Source: DATGFB01 sp032160545 (GTDB taxonomy: Bacteria; Actinomycetota; Actinomycetes; Mycobacteriales; Jatrophihabitantaceae). Taken from it: DNA of 64,000 bases. A program made the position numbers and the translations under genes. Of this stretch, positions 12,544 through 20,441 are shown in pieces (position 1 is the stretch's first letter; each line of letters begins with the position of its first letter). The stretch spans positions 42,769 through 106,768 of the forward strand of contig JAVHVN010000044.1 in the NCBI GenBank assembly GCA_032160545.1. Reading direction: 5' to 3'. The notes beneath the pieces are model-generated. The model was not told the DNA's origin and did not search any database. It saw only the letters and a program-made list of their open reading frames with translations.

Positions 12544-13181
12544 GAGCGGCTTCCCGAGCGGGCGCGGCGCGCCTCGAGCAACACGGGGATGAGCGACAGG
12601 ATCACGACGACGGCGACGATCGGCAGCAGGTAGTTGTCGATGCTGGGGACGTGCTTGCCGAGCCAGTACCCCGCGAGGGTTACGCCGAGCGCCCACACCA
12701 GACCGCCGGCGCACTGAGCGATGGTGAAGGTGCGAACGGGCATGCGGACGACCCCTGCCAGCGGATTGACGATGGTGCGGACACCCGGGATGAACCGCGC
12801 GAGAACGACCGCCTTGACCGAACCGTAGCGCTCGAGCCACTCGCTCGAACGCTCTACCGCGCGGCGCAGCCCCGGGCGCGAGCGGCGCTCGAGCAGGGGC
12901 GGGCCCGCCTTCCTGCCCAAGAGGTAGCCGAGCTGCGCACCGACGAGCGCACCCGCACACGCCGCCATCAGAACCTGCGGCAGGGACAGGTGCACGGTGT
13001 TGTGCCCCGTCGTGCACAGGATGCCGGCGGTGAACAACAGGGAGTCACCGGGCAGGACGATGCCGATCAGCAGGCCCGTCTCGGCGACGAGGACGGCGAA
13101 GATCCCGATCGCACCCCAGCTGGAGAGCAGGCTGCGGGCGTCGAGAAGGTTCACCGCCACGGTTGCGGTGCCGGCTGACAT
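12540..13181 (-). CDS. DedA-family membrane protein, candidate undecaprenyl phosphate flippase
   Basis: A 213-aa DedA/SNARE-associated membrane protein with about five hydrophobic segments. It has the family signatures PGDSLLF (44-50) and RFIPGVRTIVNPLAG (129-143), which includes the functional Arg residues. Some DedA proteins, such as Bacillus UptA, move undecaprenyl phosphate back across the membrane. The tight coupling to uppP supports that role here by inference. The ATG at 13181 is preceded by a perfect AGGAGG, so the 40-residue N-terminal extension of the open frame was rejected. A BlaI-like inverted repeat lies 61 bp upstream in the divergent gap. Confidence 0.88.
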   Translation of the reverse strand: MSAGTATVAVNLLDARSLLSSWGAIGIFAVLVAETGLLIGIVLPGDSLLFTAGILCTTGHNTVHLSLPQVLMAACAGALVGAQLGYLLGRKAGPPLLERRSRPGLRRAVERSSEWLERYGSVKAVVLARFIPGVRTIVNPLAGVVRMPVRTFTIAQCAGGLVWALGVTLAGYWLGKHVPSIDNYLLPIVAVVVILSLIPVLLEARRARSGSRS

Positions 13182-13186
13182 CGATC

Positions 13187-13192
13187 TTCCTC
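13187..13192 (-). promoter_or_regulatory. Consensus ribosome binding site of dedA
   Basis: On the minus strand AGGAGG lies five bases before the ATG at 13181. It decides the dedA start against a longer in-frame extension. Confidence 0.8.
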
Positions 13193-13242
13193 CTGGGGGA
13201 CGCGCGCGGGTTCGTGCCACACTGGTGCGGGCAGGGCAGGAA

Positions 13243-13266
13243 CTACTACACGACGAATAGTAGTAG
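13243..13266. promoter_or_regulatory. Inverted repeat CTACTAC-N10-GTAGTAG, candidate BlaI operator
   Basis: Perfect 7-bp arms flank a 10-bp spacer in the 95-bp divergent gap between dedA and blaI, ending 10 bp before the blaI GTG. BlaI/MecI regulators bind dyad sites built around TAC/GTA half-sites and repress their own operon. Its position would let one dimer act on both transcripts. The binding itself is inferred. Confidence 0.6.
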
Positions 13267-13276
13267 GGGGATCGAG

Positions 13277-13690
13277 GTGCCGGCACGGAAGGCACGGGCA
13301 AACGGCGGGCTCGAACAGGCGGTTCTCAGCTGCCTTGTCGGCGCCGGCGGGCCACAGACCCCTGCCGAGGTGCAGGCCGCCCTGGGCGGAACCCTCGCCT
13401 ACACGACCGTGATGACGACGCTGTCCCGGCTGCACGCCAAGGGTGCGCTGACCCGGGTGCCGCGCGGCCGGGCTTACGCGTACGAACCCATCGACGACCA
13501 GGCCGGCGTCGAGGCGACCCTTGCCGCGCGGCAGATGTACCGCCTTCTCGACGACGCCGGCAGCCGGCGCGGCGTCCTGGCCCGCTTCGTCGACGCGCTG
13601 GACGAGGAGTCGGAACGGGAACTGCGCCGGCTGCTCGCCCGGGTGGATGACGGGTCCGGTTCACCCGACGACGTGCAGGCGAACGCGTGA
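13277..13690 (+). CDS. BlaI/MecI/CopY-family transcriptional regulator
   Basis: Winged-helix repressor of 137 aa. The N-terminal wHTH runs from about residue 10 to 75 (LEQAVLSCL, then TPAEVQAAL, AYTTVMTTLSRLHAKG and the RGRAYAYEP wing). A helical dimerisation tail rich in Arg and Glu follows. Relatives repress beta-lactamase or other envelope genes until a membrane M56 protease triggers their cleavage. The GTG at 13277 has GGGGGA just upstream; the 38-codon extension of the frame crosses the operator and was rejected. Its stop overlaps the M56 gene start by 4 nt, the usual blaI-blaR arrangement. Confidence 0.9.
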   Translation: MPARKARANGGLEQAVLSCLVGAGGPQTPAEVQAALGGTLAYTTVMTTLSRLHAKGALTRVPRGRAYAYEPIDDQAGVEATLAARQMYRLLDDAGSRRGVLARFVDALDEESERELRRLLARVDDGSGSPDDVQANA

Positions 13691-14601
13691 TCCTCGCCTG
13701 GCTGGCGCCCGCCCTGGTCGGACTCGCGCTCGCCGCCTCGGCCCGCCGAATCGCGCTGTACACCTCACCGCGCGCCGCGACGATGCTGCTCACCCTCGCC
13801 GGACTCACGGTCGCACTGGCCAGCGGCCTGCTGCTCTGCGTCGGCGCCGTGGTCGGCGTGGCCGAGACGCCGCTGTCGGCGGTGATCGGGCGTTGGTCGC
13901 CCACTACGGTCCAGGCCGACTCCGGCCTGCCGGTGATGTGGGGTGCCGCGAGCGGGCTGCTCGCGGCGATCCTGATGACCTCGGCCACCGTCAGCGTGGC
14001 CCGGATGTACCGCCAGCGGCGACGGGTCGCCGGATACGTCCGGAGCCTGCCCTCGAGCGGCGGCGTGAGCGTCGTCCCGGCAGCTCCCGGCGGCGCGTTC
14101 GCCTTCGGGGGCATCCATCGGCGCATCGTCGTCGCGGCCCCGCTGCTGCAACGGATGAGCCCGGCACAGCGCGACGCACTGCTCGCCCACGAGCGGGCGC
14201 ATCTGCGGCACCGGCACGACGTGTACACCCGGCTGGCCCGGCTCAGCGTCGCGGCCAACCCGCTCCTCGGCCGGGTGGCCGGTGCTGTGGACCTCGCCGT
14301 CGAACGGTGGGCCGACGAGGTGGCCGTACGCGAGACGGGCGACCGCGGCGCGGTGGCCTCAGCGCTCGCCGTCGCCGCTCTCGCGCCTCGCGAGCCGGGG
14401 GTGGGCTCAGGCGCCGTGCTCGGCGCGGTGGGCGCCGACGTAGTCGAGCGGGTCCAGCTGACCATGCAGCCACGCCCGGGCCGGACCCTCGTCTGGGCCG
14501 GGGTGCTGGTGCTGGCGATCGGCACCTGCTGGTCCGCCGCGGCCGTGGTCGTGCAGCACGTTCATCACCTGCTCGAACTGGCCGAGCTCAACCGCGGATG
14601 A
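13687..14601 (+). CDS. M56-family membrane metallopeptidase (BlaR1-like, no sensor domain)
   Basis: Integral membrane zinc protease of 304 aa that probably controls BlaI. Hydrophobic segments lie near 1-19, 33-58 and 82-105, then a cytosolic zincin domain, and a last membrane segment near 268-288. The zinc motif HERAH is at 168-172, and a downstream WADEVA near 208-213 provides the third ligand region. True BlaR1/MecR1 proteins are nearly twice as long because of an extracellular penicillin-binding domain. That domain is missing, so whatever is sensed is not read by a PBP-like fold. It starts with GTG overlapping blaI and ends overlapping the ROK gene (ATGA). Confidence 0.88.
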   Translation: MILAWLAPALVGLALAASARRIALYTSPRAATMLLTLAGLTVALASGLLLCVGAVVGVAETPLSAVIGRWSPTTVQADSGLPVMWGAASGLLAAILMTSATVSVARMYRQRRRVAGYVRSLPSSGGVSVVPAAPGGAFAFGGIHRRIVVAAPLLQRMSPAQRDALLAHERAHLRHRHDVYTRLARLSVAANPLLGRVAGAVDLAVERWADEVAVRETGDRGAVASALAVAALAPREPGVGSGAVLGAVGADVVERVQLTMQPRPGRTLVWAGVLVLAIGTCWSAAAVVVQHVHHLLELAELNRG

Positions 14602-15482
14602 CCCCGGCAACGGGCGCGCCGGTTCCCGTCATCGAGGTCGGCGGCACCCACGTGTCCGCCGCGGCCGTCGACCCCGCCACCTGGCGGGTGACCCAGCAGA
14701 GCCGGACGGCGCTCGACAGCACGGCGGATGCAGAGACCGTCATCGACACCCTGGTACGCGCCGGCGCCGACCTCGACGTGCCCCTGGGCAGCACCTGGGG
14801 CATCGCGATGCCGGACCCCTTCGACTACGTGAACGGCGTCGCGACGTTCGAGAACGTGGGCAAGTTCGACGCTCTCTACGGCCTCGACATCGGCGCCGCG
14901 CTGCGCGAACGGCTACCGCAGCGGCCCGGTTCGCTGGTGTTCCGAAACGACGCAGATGCCTTCGTCCTCGGCGAGTGGCGTCTCGGAGCGGCCGAGGGGT
15001 TCGCCCGTTGCGCCGGGATCACACTCGGAACCGGTCTCGGGTCAGGCTGGTTGGTCGACGGCCGGATCGTGGTGGAGGAACCCGGGGTGCCCGAACTCGG
15101 CCGGGCCCGGTTTCTCACCGTCGACGGCGAGGGTCTCGAGGAGGTGGTGTCGCGGCGCGGTATCCGCCGCGCCTACGCGGCGGGCGGCGGCGACGACGCG
15201 GACGTACACGAGATCGCCGAGCGCGCCCGCGCGGGCGAGGAGCGCGCGGCTGCGACGCTCGACCGCGTCTTCGATGCGCTCGGGCGCGGCATCGGTCCGG
15301 CGCTGCGGACGTTCGGTGCCGACGTGGTCGTCATCGGCGGCTCGATAGCCCGGTCATGGCCGCAGCTCGAGCCGGCGTTCCGGCGCGGGCTGGCGTGGCC
15401 GGACGGGCCCCCGGTCGTCCTCGCGCAGCATCCGGACGACGCAGCACTGCGGGGCGCGGCGGCTGCGCTCAGCCCGGGCTGA
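14598..15482 (+). CDS. ROK-family sugar kinase, lacking the CxCGxxGC motif
   Basis: ASKHA-fold sugar kinase of 294 aa. The phosphate-binding N-terminal EVGGTHVS (13-20), the acceptor region NDADAFVLGEW (117-127, with the catalytic Asp in N-D-A-D) and the second phosphate loop GTGLGSG (144-150) are all present. The zinc motif CxCGxxGCxE that defines most ROK kinases is absent: the corresponding stretch reads TVDGEGLEEVVSRRG. It is therefore a zinc-less ROK member with uncertain substrate, possibly glucose or an amino sugar. The ATG overlaps the M56 stop, so it is the third cistron of the blaI operon. Its end overlaps the convergent transpeptidase gene by 14 bp. Confidence 0.8.
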   Translation: MTPATGAPVPVIEVGGTHVSAAAVDPATWRVTQQSRTALDSTADAETVIDTLVRAGADLDVPLGSTWGIAMPDPFDYVNGVATFENVGKFDALYGLDIGAALRERLPQRPGSLVFRNDADAFVLGEWRLGAAEGFARCAGITLGTGLGSGWLVDGRIVVEEPGVPELGRARFLTVDGEGLEEVVSRRGIRRAYAAGGGDDADVHEIAERARAGEERAAATLDRVFDALGRGIGPALRTFGADVVVIGGSIARSWPQLEPAFRRGLAWPDGPPVVLAQHPDDAALRGAAAALSPG

Positions 15483-16341
15483 CCCCGATCAGGATGCGGG
15501 GGTGTGCGGCCGGTGCGAGCCAGCGCAGCAGCTCGACGAGCCGGTCCTGCGGAATCGAGACGCATCCTGCGGTGGGCGAGTACGTCGTGACGTGCAGGAA
15601 GAAAGCGCTGCCCGCCCCCTGGCGCACGCCGGTGGGCGAGTTCGTCGTGTTGTCGTCGATCACTACGGCGTAGTTGTAATAGGGCCGCTCGGTCACGAGG
15701 TGCTCGTTCGGGGCACCCTGGGCGAATGCACACCCGGCGGAACAGTGCTGCTCGGTGTTGTAGAGCGGGCCGGGCTCACTGATCCACCAGTCGGCAACGG
15801 TGGTCTGCCGGTACGGCAGTGCCGTACCCGGGTTCGGCAGCGCGCCGAAGGCCTGGGTGAGCGTGAAGCTGCCGATGGGGGTGGCCGACCGCGACTCGCT
15901 CGGCGCCGTCGTGAGCCCGTCCGAGCCGAAGTACGCAGTCATGGCCGCCCCGTAGCGAACCCACCCCGCGCCCGAGCGCTGCCAGGCCTGCACGGTGCCG
16001 GACGTGCTGCCCGTCGACGGCGCCGTCGCGGTGATGACCCGGGTGGCGTTGCCGGTGGGATAGCCCAGCGGCAACGCGCTGGTCGGCCGGGTTGACGGGC
16101 GGGCCGCCGGTGTGGCCGTGGGTGCCGGCCGGGTCGTGCGAGGCGCGGCCGACGCGGACGGCGTCGGCGTCCCGGCGTGCGTCGAGGTCTGTGGTGCGGA
16201 GGACCCGGTCGACGCCGCGGGTGAGCTCGCCGGCGGTGTCGACGGGGTCGCCGCGACGGGCTTACCGGCCTGCGTCGAGGTGCACGCCGTGAGCATCACC
16301 AGCGCGCCGGCCGTGACTGCAAGGACAAAGCGGACTGGCAC
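15469..16341 (-). CDS. L,D-transpeptidase-like lipoprotein (copy 1)
   Basis: Exported 290-aa protein with a lipobox ending LTAC at C20, so it is probably a membrane-anchored lipoprotein. A long Ser/Thr/Pro/Ala linker (about 21-90) leads to a C-terminal domain of the YkuD-like type, with H250 and the catalytic segment TAGC at 257-260. Such enzymes make 3-3 peptidoglycan crosslinks. Two cysteines at 200 and 204 may form a disulfide. It is the second gene of a tandem pair, 12 bp after its paralogue, with the middle of the catalytic domain nearly identical (PSESRSATPIGSFTLTQAFG in both). Its 3' end overlaps the ROK gene by 14 bp in convergent orientation. Confidence 0.85.
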   Translation of the reverse strand: MPVRFVLAVTAGALVMLTACTSTQAGKPVAATPSTPPASSPAASTGSSAPQTSTHAGTPTPSASAAPRTTRPAPTATPAARPSTRPTSALPLGYPTGNATRVITATAPSTGSTSGTVQAWQRSGAGWVRYGAAMTAYFGSDGLTTAPSESRSATPIGSFTLTQAFGALPNPGTALPYRQTTVADWWISEPGPLYNTEQHCSAGCAFAQGAPNEHLVTERPYYNYAVVIDDNTTNSPTGVRQGAGSAFFLHVTTYSPTAGCVSIPQDRLVELLRWLAPAAHPRILIGVSPG

Positions 16342-16353
16342 CGGTCCAGAGTG

Positions 16354-17343
16354 TCACGCGACGCCGATGAGGATCCTGGGGTGGGTCGCCGGGGTGAGCC
16401 ACTGCATGATCGACACGAGGCTGCCCTGCGGGATCGCGACGCAGCCGGCCGTCGGGCCGCCGTCGGTGACGTGCAGGAAGAACGCGGAGCCGTGCGGGTA
16501 CGCCGTGCTGCCGGAAGGCGTGTTGATGACGACCGCGTAGTTGTAATAGGGCGTCTCGGTCACCAGATGCTCGTTCGGCGGCCCTTGGGCGAACCCGCAC
16601 CCGCTCGAGCAGTGCTGGTGGGTGTTGTAGAGCGGGCCGCTCTGGCTGATCCACCAGTCGGCACCGTCGGTGCGGAAGTAGGGCAGTCCGGTCCCGGGAT
16701 TGCTCAGTGCGCCGAAGGCCTGGGTGAGCGTGAAGCTGCCGATCGGGGTTGCGGATCTCGACTCGCTGGGCGCGGTGGTGAGCCCCTGCGAACCGACGTG
16801 GGCGAGCAGCGCCGCCCCGTGCTTGATCCAACCGCCGCCGGGCGCGCGATCCCACGCCTGCAGGGTCGCCGTGGTGCTGCCGTAGGAGCCGGCGACGACC
16901 GTGATCACCCGGTTGGCTCCGGACGTGCTGCCGCCGACGGGCAGTGCCCCACCCCGCTGTGGCGCAGGTGCGGTGCGAGGCGGCGCAGGGGCCGCAGCGG
17001 CGATCGTCCGCGGCGGCGCTGGCGGCGCAGGGGGTGCAGCCGAGGTCGACGTCTTCGGAGCGGCCGCGCGCTTCGTGGCCGTGGGATCGGGCGCGGCGGC
17101 ACGCACGGTGGTGGGCGCCGGCTGCGCGGAGGTAGCCACGGCCGTGGACGCTGTGACGGCCACTGGGCTCGCTGCGCCGGGCGCCGTCATCGGGTAGGAC
17201 GGGATGGTTGCCGGCGGCATCACGAACGGATCGCTCGCGGCCGCCTGGCCGGAATTCGCGCCCGACATGCCGAGCGCGACGACGGCGCACCCCGCGACCG
17301 CGGCGAGCGCTGCGCAGGACGAGAGGACTCGGACCGCTCCCAT
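16354..17343 (-). CDS. L,D-transpeptidase-like exported protein (copy 2)
   Basis: Paralogue of the next gene, 329 aa. The N-terminus is hydrophobic (about 5-27), either a signal peptide or an anchor. A Pro/Ala/Thr-rich linker follows (30-135), then the YkuD-like catalytic domain with H291 and TAGC at 298-301. A CSSGC pair at 245 and 249 matches the cysteine pair of copy 1. The lipobox of copy 1 is not conserved (VAGCA at 16-20 is a possible weak one), so the two copies may differ in anchoring. The ATG at 17343 begins just before the hydrophobic stretch. An extension to 17460 would overlap the opposite monooxygenase gene and was rejected. Confidence 0.83.
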   Translation of the reverse strand: MGAVRVLSSCAALAAVAGCAVVALGMSGANSGQAAASDPFVMPPATIPSYPMTAPGAASPVAVTASTAVATSAQPAPTTVRAAAPDPTATKRAAAPKTSTSAAPPAPPAPPRTIAAAAPAPPRTAPAPQRGGALPVGGSTSGANRVITVVAGSYGSTTATLQAWDRAPGGGWIKHGAALLAHVGSQGLTTAPSESRSATPIGSFTLTQAFGALSNPGTGLPYFRTDGADWWISQSGPLYNTHQHCSSGCGFAQGPPNEHLVTETPYYNYAVVINTPSGSTAYPHGSAFFLHVTDGGPTAGCVAIPQGSLVSIMQWLTPATHPRILIGVA

Positions 17344-17428
17344 GGTGACATTGTGACAGATGAGACTGGTGTGATCTAGCGACCCAGCCGGTTCCAGAGT
17401 TGTCACCACGGTCTGCCAGGCTGCCGTC

Positions 17429-17722
17429 ATGGTTCTCGAGATCGCGGACATCAATGTCACCGAGGGCAGCGCCGACGACTTCGCCGCCGCCTACCGCACC
17501 GCCCGGGAGGTGTTGACGACCACGCCCGGCTGCCGCTCGGTGCGCATGACGCACTGCGTCGAGTCGCCCACGCGGTTCGTTCTCCTCGTCGAGTGGGACT
17601 CGGTCGAGGCGCACGAGCAGAACTTCCGTGCCACCGACCGCTTCGAGCAGTGGCGAGCCGCCATCGGCCCGTTCTTCGTGCGCCCGCCGCTGGTCGAGCA
17701 CTTCACCGACGTGCCCGACTAG
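17429..17722 (+). CDS. Antibiotic biosynthesis monooxygenase (ABM) domain protein
   Basis: Single-domain 97-aa ferredoxin-like dimeric alpha/beta-barrel protein. It opens MVLEIADINVTEGSADDFA, and the pattern TPGCRSVRM, then FVLLVEWDSVEAH, then FEQWRAAIGPFF is typical of ABM/YgiN-like proteins. These act as small monooxygenases on quinone-like compounds or as stress proteins, and substrate cannot be told. The ATG at 17429 is the only sensible start. The last 20 bp overlap the convergent PAP2 gene. Confidence 0.85.
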   Translation: MVLEIADINVTEGSADDFAAAYRTAREVLTTTPGCRSVRMTHCVESPTRFVLLVEWDSVEAHEQNFRATDRFEQWRAAIGPFFVRPPLVEHFTDVPD

Positions 17723-18404
17723 CCCTTCGGTCGGCGACGACGTCGATCACCCTCGCGGCGACCAACGCGGTCGCGATGCCGACGCAGCACCCGCCGATGG
17801 TGTCGGTGGTGAAGTGATATCGCGCCGCGACCAGTCCGAGCGGGACGAGACCGGTGACGGCGAGCACCACGACTGCGACCGCCACGCGCACGACTCGCGG
17901 CGGACGCCGGCTGGTCTCGTCCAGGACGAGCAGCACGATCACGGTGGCGAGCGCGAACGCGGCAGCCGAGTGCCCGCTCGGATACGTGTAGGTGCCGAAC
18001 GGGGCGCGGTCGACAAGGGGCTTCAGCACCCAGTCCGTGAGCCCGGCCGCGACGGGAGCCGCGATCGCGGCGAGCGCGACCCCGCGCGGCCGCCGCAGGA
18101 CGAGCGCGGCGACGGCGACCGCGACGCAACCCACTCCAGCCGCGAGCGGGCCGCCAAGGTCGGCGAGACGCAGCGCCGCCGCGGGGTGAGTGCGGAACAG
18201 GCGCCCGAGCCGCGCATCCCAGCGCAGGTCGAACGCCGTCAAGGTCGTGCGGCCCGCGAGCCAACTGCCGAGTGCGGCGGTCACCGCCACCGCGACGGCG
18301 AGCACGGCATATACCGCCGGACGGGCCGACGGGGCGATCAGGCGCCCGGTCTGCGGCCGACGGCTGGCCGCCGGCGCTGGTGCCTTGATCGCCTGCCCGG
18401 TCAC
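17703..18404 (-). CDS. PAP2-superfamily membrane phosphatase
   Basis: Integral membrane acid phosphatase-like protein of 233 aa with about six hydrophobic segments. The three PAP2 motifs are intact: KPLVDRAP (128-135), PSGH (142-145) and RYHFTTD (195-201, with R195, H197 and D201). Relatives dephosphorylate lipid phosphates such as phosphatidate, undecaprenyl diphosphate or phosphatidylglycerophosphate. The nearby wall genes make a polyprenyl phosphate plausible but not proven. GTG at 18404 was chosen because the extension upstream is not hydrophobic and reads as Arg/Ser-rich non-coding sequence. Confidence 0.85.
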   Translation of the reverse strand: MTGQAIKAPAPAASRRPQTGRLIAPSARPAVYAVLAVAVAVTAALGSWLAGRTTLTAFDLRWDARLGRLFRTHPAAALRLADLGGPLAAGVGCVAVAVAALVLRRPRGVALAAIAAPVAAGLTDWVLKPLVDRAPFGTYTYPSGHSAAAFALATVIVLLVLDETSRRPPRVVRVAVAVVVLAVTGLVPLGLVAARYHFTTDTIGGCCVGIATALVAARVIDVVADRRASRARR

Positions 18405-18448
18405 CCCGCCAGTCTGACAGCAGTAGCTGAGCTCCCCTGGTGACCCAG

Positions 18449-18856
18449 CTATTCGGCGGCGACCGCCTCGAGGGTGTTGCCGTCCGGATCGGAGACGGCT
18501 GCGCTGAAGTCGCCACGACGGTAGATCGGCCACCGTCGGGGGCGCGCCCGCGGCGTGCCGCCCGCGGCCGTCCCCGCAGCGAAGAACGCCTCGACCTCCT
18601 CTCGTGATGTCGCCCGCAGCGAGATGTGCACGTCCGTCGAAGGGCGGTCGGCCGTCACCAGCCAGATGATCGGCCTGCCGTCCGGGACCCCCCAGCCAGC
18701 GGCCTCGACCGCGGCGTCGGACTCCTCCTCGTCACCGAACTCGGCGGCTCGATACAGGCCGAGTGCGCCGAGCGTGGCGTCGTAGAAGGCGAGGCTGCGG
18801 CGTAAATCGGACGCGACGACGGTGACGTGGTCGAGGGAGGTGGGCACCGCGCCCAT
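18449..18856 (-). CDS. VOC-family (glyoxalase/bleomycin-resistance-like) protein
   Basis: Single vicinal-oxygen-chelate domain of 135 aa. It opens with [20 protein letters not shown] (7-26) and closes with [16 protein letters not shown], the two ends of the usual metal-binding repeats; H10 and E131 are likely ligands. Function could be resistance, epimerisation or dioxygenation, and nothing here decides. The ATG at 18856 is used because the frame upstream lies over the thiD start. The gene is divergent from thiD with only 31 bp between the starts, so their promoters overlap or transcripts are leaderless. Confidence 0.82.
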   Translation of the reverse strand: MGAVPTSLDHVTVVASDLRRSLAFYDATLGALGLYRAAEFGDEEESDAAVEAAGWGVPDGRPIIWLVTADRPSTDVHISLRATSREEVEAFFAAGTAAGGTPRARPRRWPIYRRGDFSAAVSDPDGNTLEAVAAE

Positions 18857-18887
18857 GATGCCGCGCACCTGCCGAGATAATGATCGG

Positions 18888-19694
18888 GTGTCACCACCGA
18901 CCGCCCTGACCATCGCCGGATCGGATTCCGGAGGCGGCGCGGGCGCCCAAGCCGATCTCAAGACCTTCCTCGCCTGCCGGGTGCACGGAATGTCGGCGAT
19001 CACCGCCGTCACGGTGCAGAACTCGCTCGGCGTCACCGGGTTCTACGAACTGCCGCCGGCGGCCGTCGCCGAACAGATCGAGTCCGTCGCCACCGACATC
19101 GGGGTGGGCGCGGCGAAGACCGGCATGCTGGCCTCGGCCGCGATCATCGCGGCCGTCGCCGAGACCGTGTCACGGCTCGAGATCACCCCGTTCGTCGTCG
19201 ACCCGGTTGCCGCATCGCAGCACGGCGACCCGCTGCTGCGCCCGGACGCGCTCGACGCGCTGCGCGAGACGATCGTCCCGCTCGCGACCCTGGTCACGCC
19301 GAACCTCGGCGAGGTCCGGCTGTTGACCGGCATCGACGTGCGCGATCGCGACGGCATGGCGGAGGCTGCGAAGGCGATCCATGCGCTCGGTCCGCGCTGG
19401 GTCCTGGTCAAGGGCGGCCACCTGCCGGGCGGCGACGCGGTCGACCTGCTCTACGACGGGACGGAGTTCGTCGAGTTCGCATCGACGCGTCGCGACACCG
19501 CACACACCCACGGGTCCGGAGACACGCTGGCCGCCGCGATCACCGCAGGGCTCGCGCGCGGCCTGTCGGTGCCAACCGCCGTCGAGCTGGGCAAGCGGTT
19601 CATCAGCGGCGCGGTAGACGACGCGTTCGCGCTCGGCTCGGGTCTGGGGCCGGTCGGGCATTTCTGGCGGGTACGCCCCTGGCCGGAGGACTGA
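18888..19694 (+). CDS. thiD: Hydroxymethylpyrimidine (phosphate) kinase
   Basis: Ribokinase-fold enzyme that phosphorylates HMP and HMP-P to HMP-PP for thiamin synthesis. The 268-aa protein begins with [20 protein letters not shown], the family hallmark, and the sequence VVDPVAAS (about 105-112) and [13 protein letters not shown] near 204-216 carries the anion hole and catalytic Asp. GTG at 18888 is chosen because it sets the normal N-terminus; the upstream extension covers the VOC start. No riboswitch precedes it, unlike thiO. It is convergent with thiE, the stops being adjacent. Confidence 0.95.
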   Translation: MSPPTALTIAGSDSGGGAGAQADLKTFLACRVHGMSAITAVTVQNSLGVTGFYELPPAAVAEQIESVATDIGVGAAKTGMLASAAIIAAVAETVSRLEITPFVVDPVAASQHGDPLLRPDALDALRETIVPLATLVTPNLGEVRLLTGIDVRDRDGMAEAAKAIHALGPRWVLVKGGHLPGGDAVDLLYDGTEFVEFASTRRDTAHTHGSGDTLAAAITAGLARGLSVPTAVELGKRFISGAVDDAFALGSGLGPVGHFWRVRPWPED

Positions 19695-20330
19695 TCAAGC
19701 GGCGCGCAGCCGGGCAGCGAAGGCCGCCGCCGCACCGCCCGGGTCGTCCGCCTCGGTGATCGCCCGCACCACCACGACCCGGCGGGCACCGCGCGCAATG
19801 ACCTGGTCGAGCCGGCCCAGGCTCTCGATGCCGCCGATGGCGAACCACGGTCGCTCGTCCTCGTGGGCGGACACATGGTCGAGCAGTGCGGTGCCCGCGG
19901 CCGGACGTCCTGGCTTGGTCGGCGTTGTCCACGTCGGGCCGGCGCAGTAGTAGGCGACCTCGGGATCACGGCGCGCCTCGTCGGCCTGCGCCGCGTCGTG
20001 CGTCGAGCGACCGATCAGCACTCCGTCGCCGACGATCCGGCGCGCGAGCGCGACCGGCAGGTCGTCCTGGCCGAGATGCAGGACCGGGGCCGACACCGCG
20101 ACCGCGACGTCCGCGCGATCGTTGACGGCGAACAGCCGTCCGTGGCGCTGCGCCGCCGCCGCGAACGACTCCAGCAGCCGGATCTCGTCACGGGCCTCGA
20201 GGCCCTTCTCGCGGAGCTGGACGATGTCCACGCCGGCCGCGAGGACTGCGTCGAGGAAGTCGTCGAGGTCGCCGGTGCGCGACCGCGAGTCGGTGCAGAG
20301 ATAGAGGCGGGCGTCCTCGAGCAGCGGCAT
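19695..20330 (-). CDS. thiE: Thiamin-phosphate synthase
   Basis: Joins HMP-PP and the thiazole phosphate to give thiamin monophosphate. The 211-aa TIM-barrel shows QLREK (38-42), NDRADVA (70-76), GQDDLP (87-92) and the phosphate-binding GPTWTTPTK (131-139). The usual GPxFxTxTK has Phe or Ile where Trp stands. The ATG at 20330 starts just before the first strand. The gene faces thiO, and the first TPP riboswitch begins only about 22 bp from its start codon. Its own promoter must therefore lie within the riboswitch DNA. Confidence 0.93.
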   Translation of the reverse strand: MPLLEDARLYLCTDSRSRTGDLDDFLDAVLAAGVDIVQLREKGLEARDEIRLLESFAAAAQRHGRLFAVNDRADVAVAVSAPVLHLGQDDLPVALARRIVGDGVLIGRSTHDAAQADEARRDPEVAYYCAGPTWTTPTKPGRPAAGTALLDHVSAHEDERPWFAIGGIESLGRLDQVIARGARRVVVVRAITEADDPGGAAAAFAARLRAA

Positions 20331-20352
20331 CCGAGCGAGCGTAGTGTGAGGC

Positions 20353-20440
20353 CCGCACGGGAGCCCGCGTCGCGGCGGGCTGAGAGGGCGCAGCCGCCGA
20401 CCGTCGAACCTGATCCGGGTCATGCCGGCGCGAGGGAGCA
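20353..20440 (+). promoter_or_regulatory. TPP riboswitch (THI element) before thiO
   Basis: The conserved CTGAGA lies at 20380-20385 followed by a helix, then GAACCTGATCCGGGT and ATGCCGGCG and the closing GAGGGAG. These are the hallmark bases of the TPP aptamer. The GAGGGAG at 20432-20438 is both the 3' strand of the closing helix and the Shine-Dalgarno of thiO, whose ATG is at 20442. Binding of TPP would hide the ribosome site, so translational control is the likely mechanism. No terminator hairpin with a U run follows. Confidence 0.95.
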
Positions 20441-20441
20441 C

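Noticed and set aside
11581..12633. 350-codon plus-strand frame over uppP
   Set aside because: Antisense shadow; uppP on the other strand has both active-site motifs.
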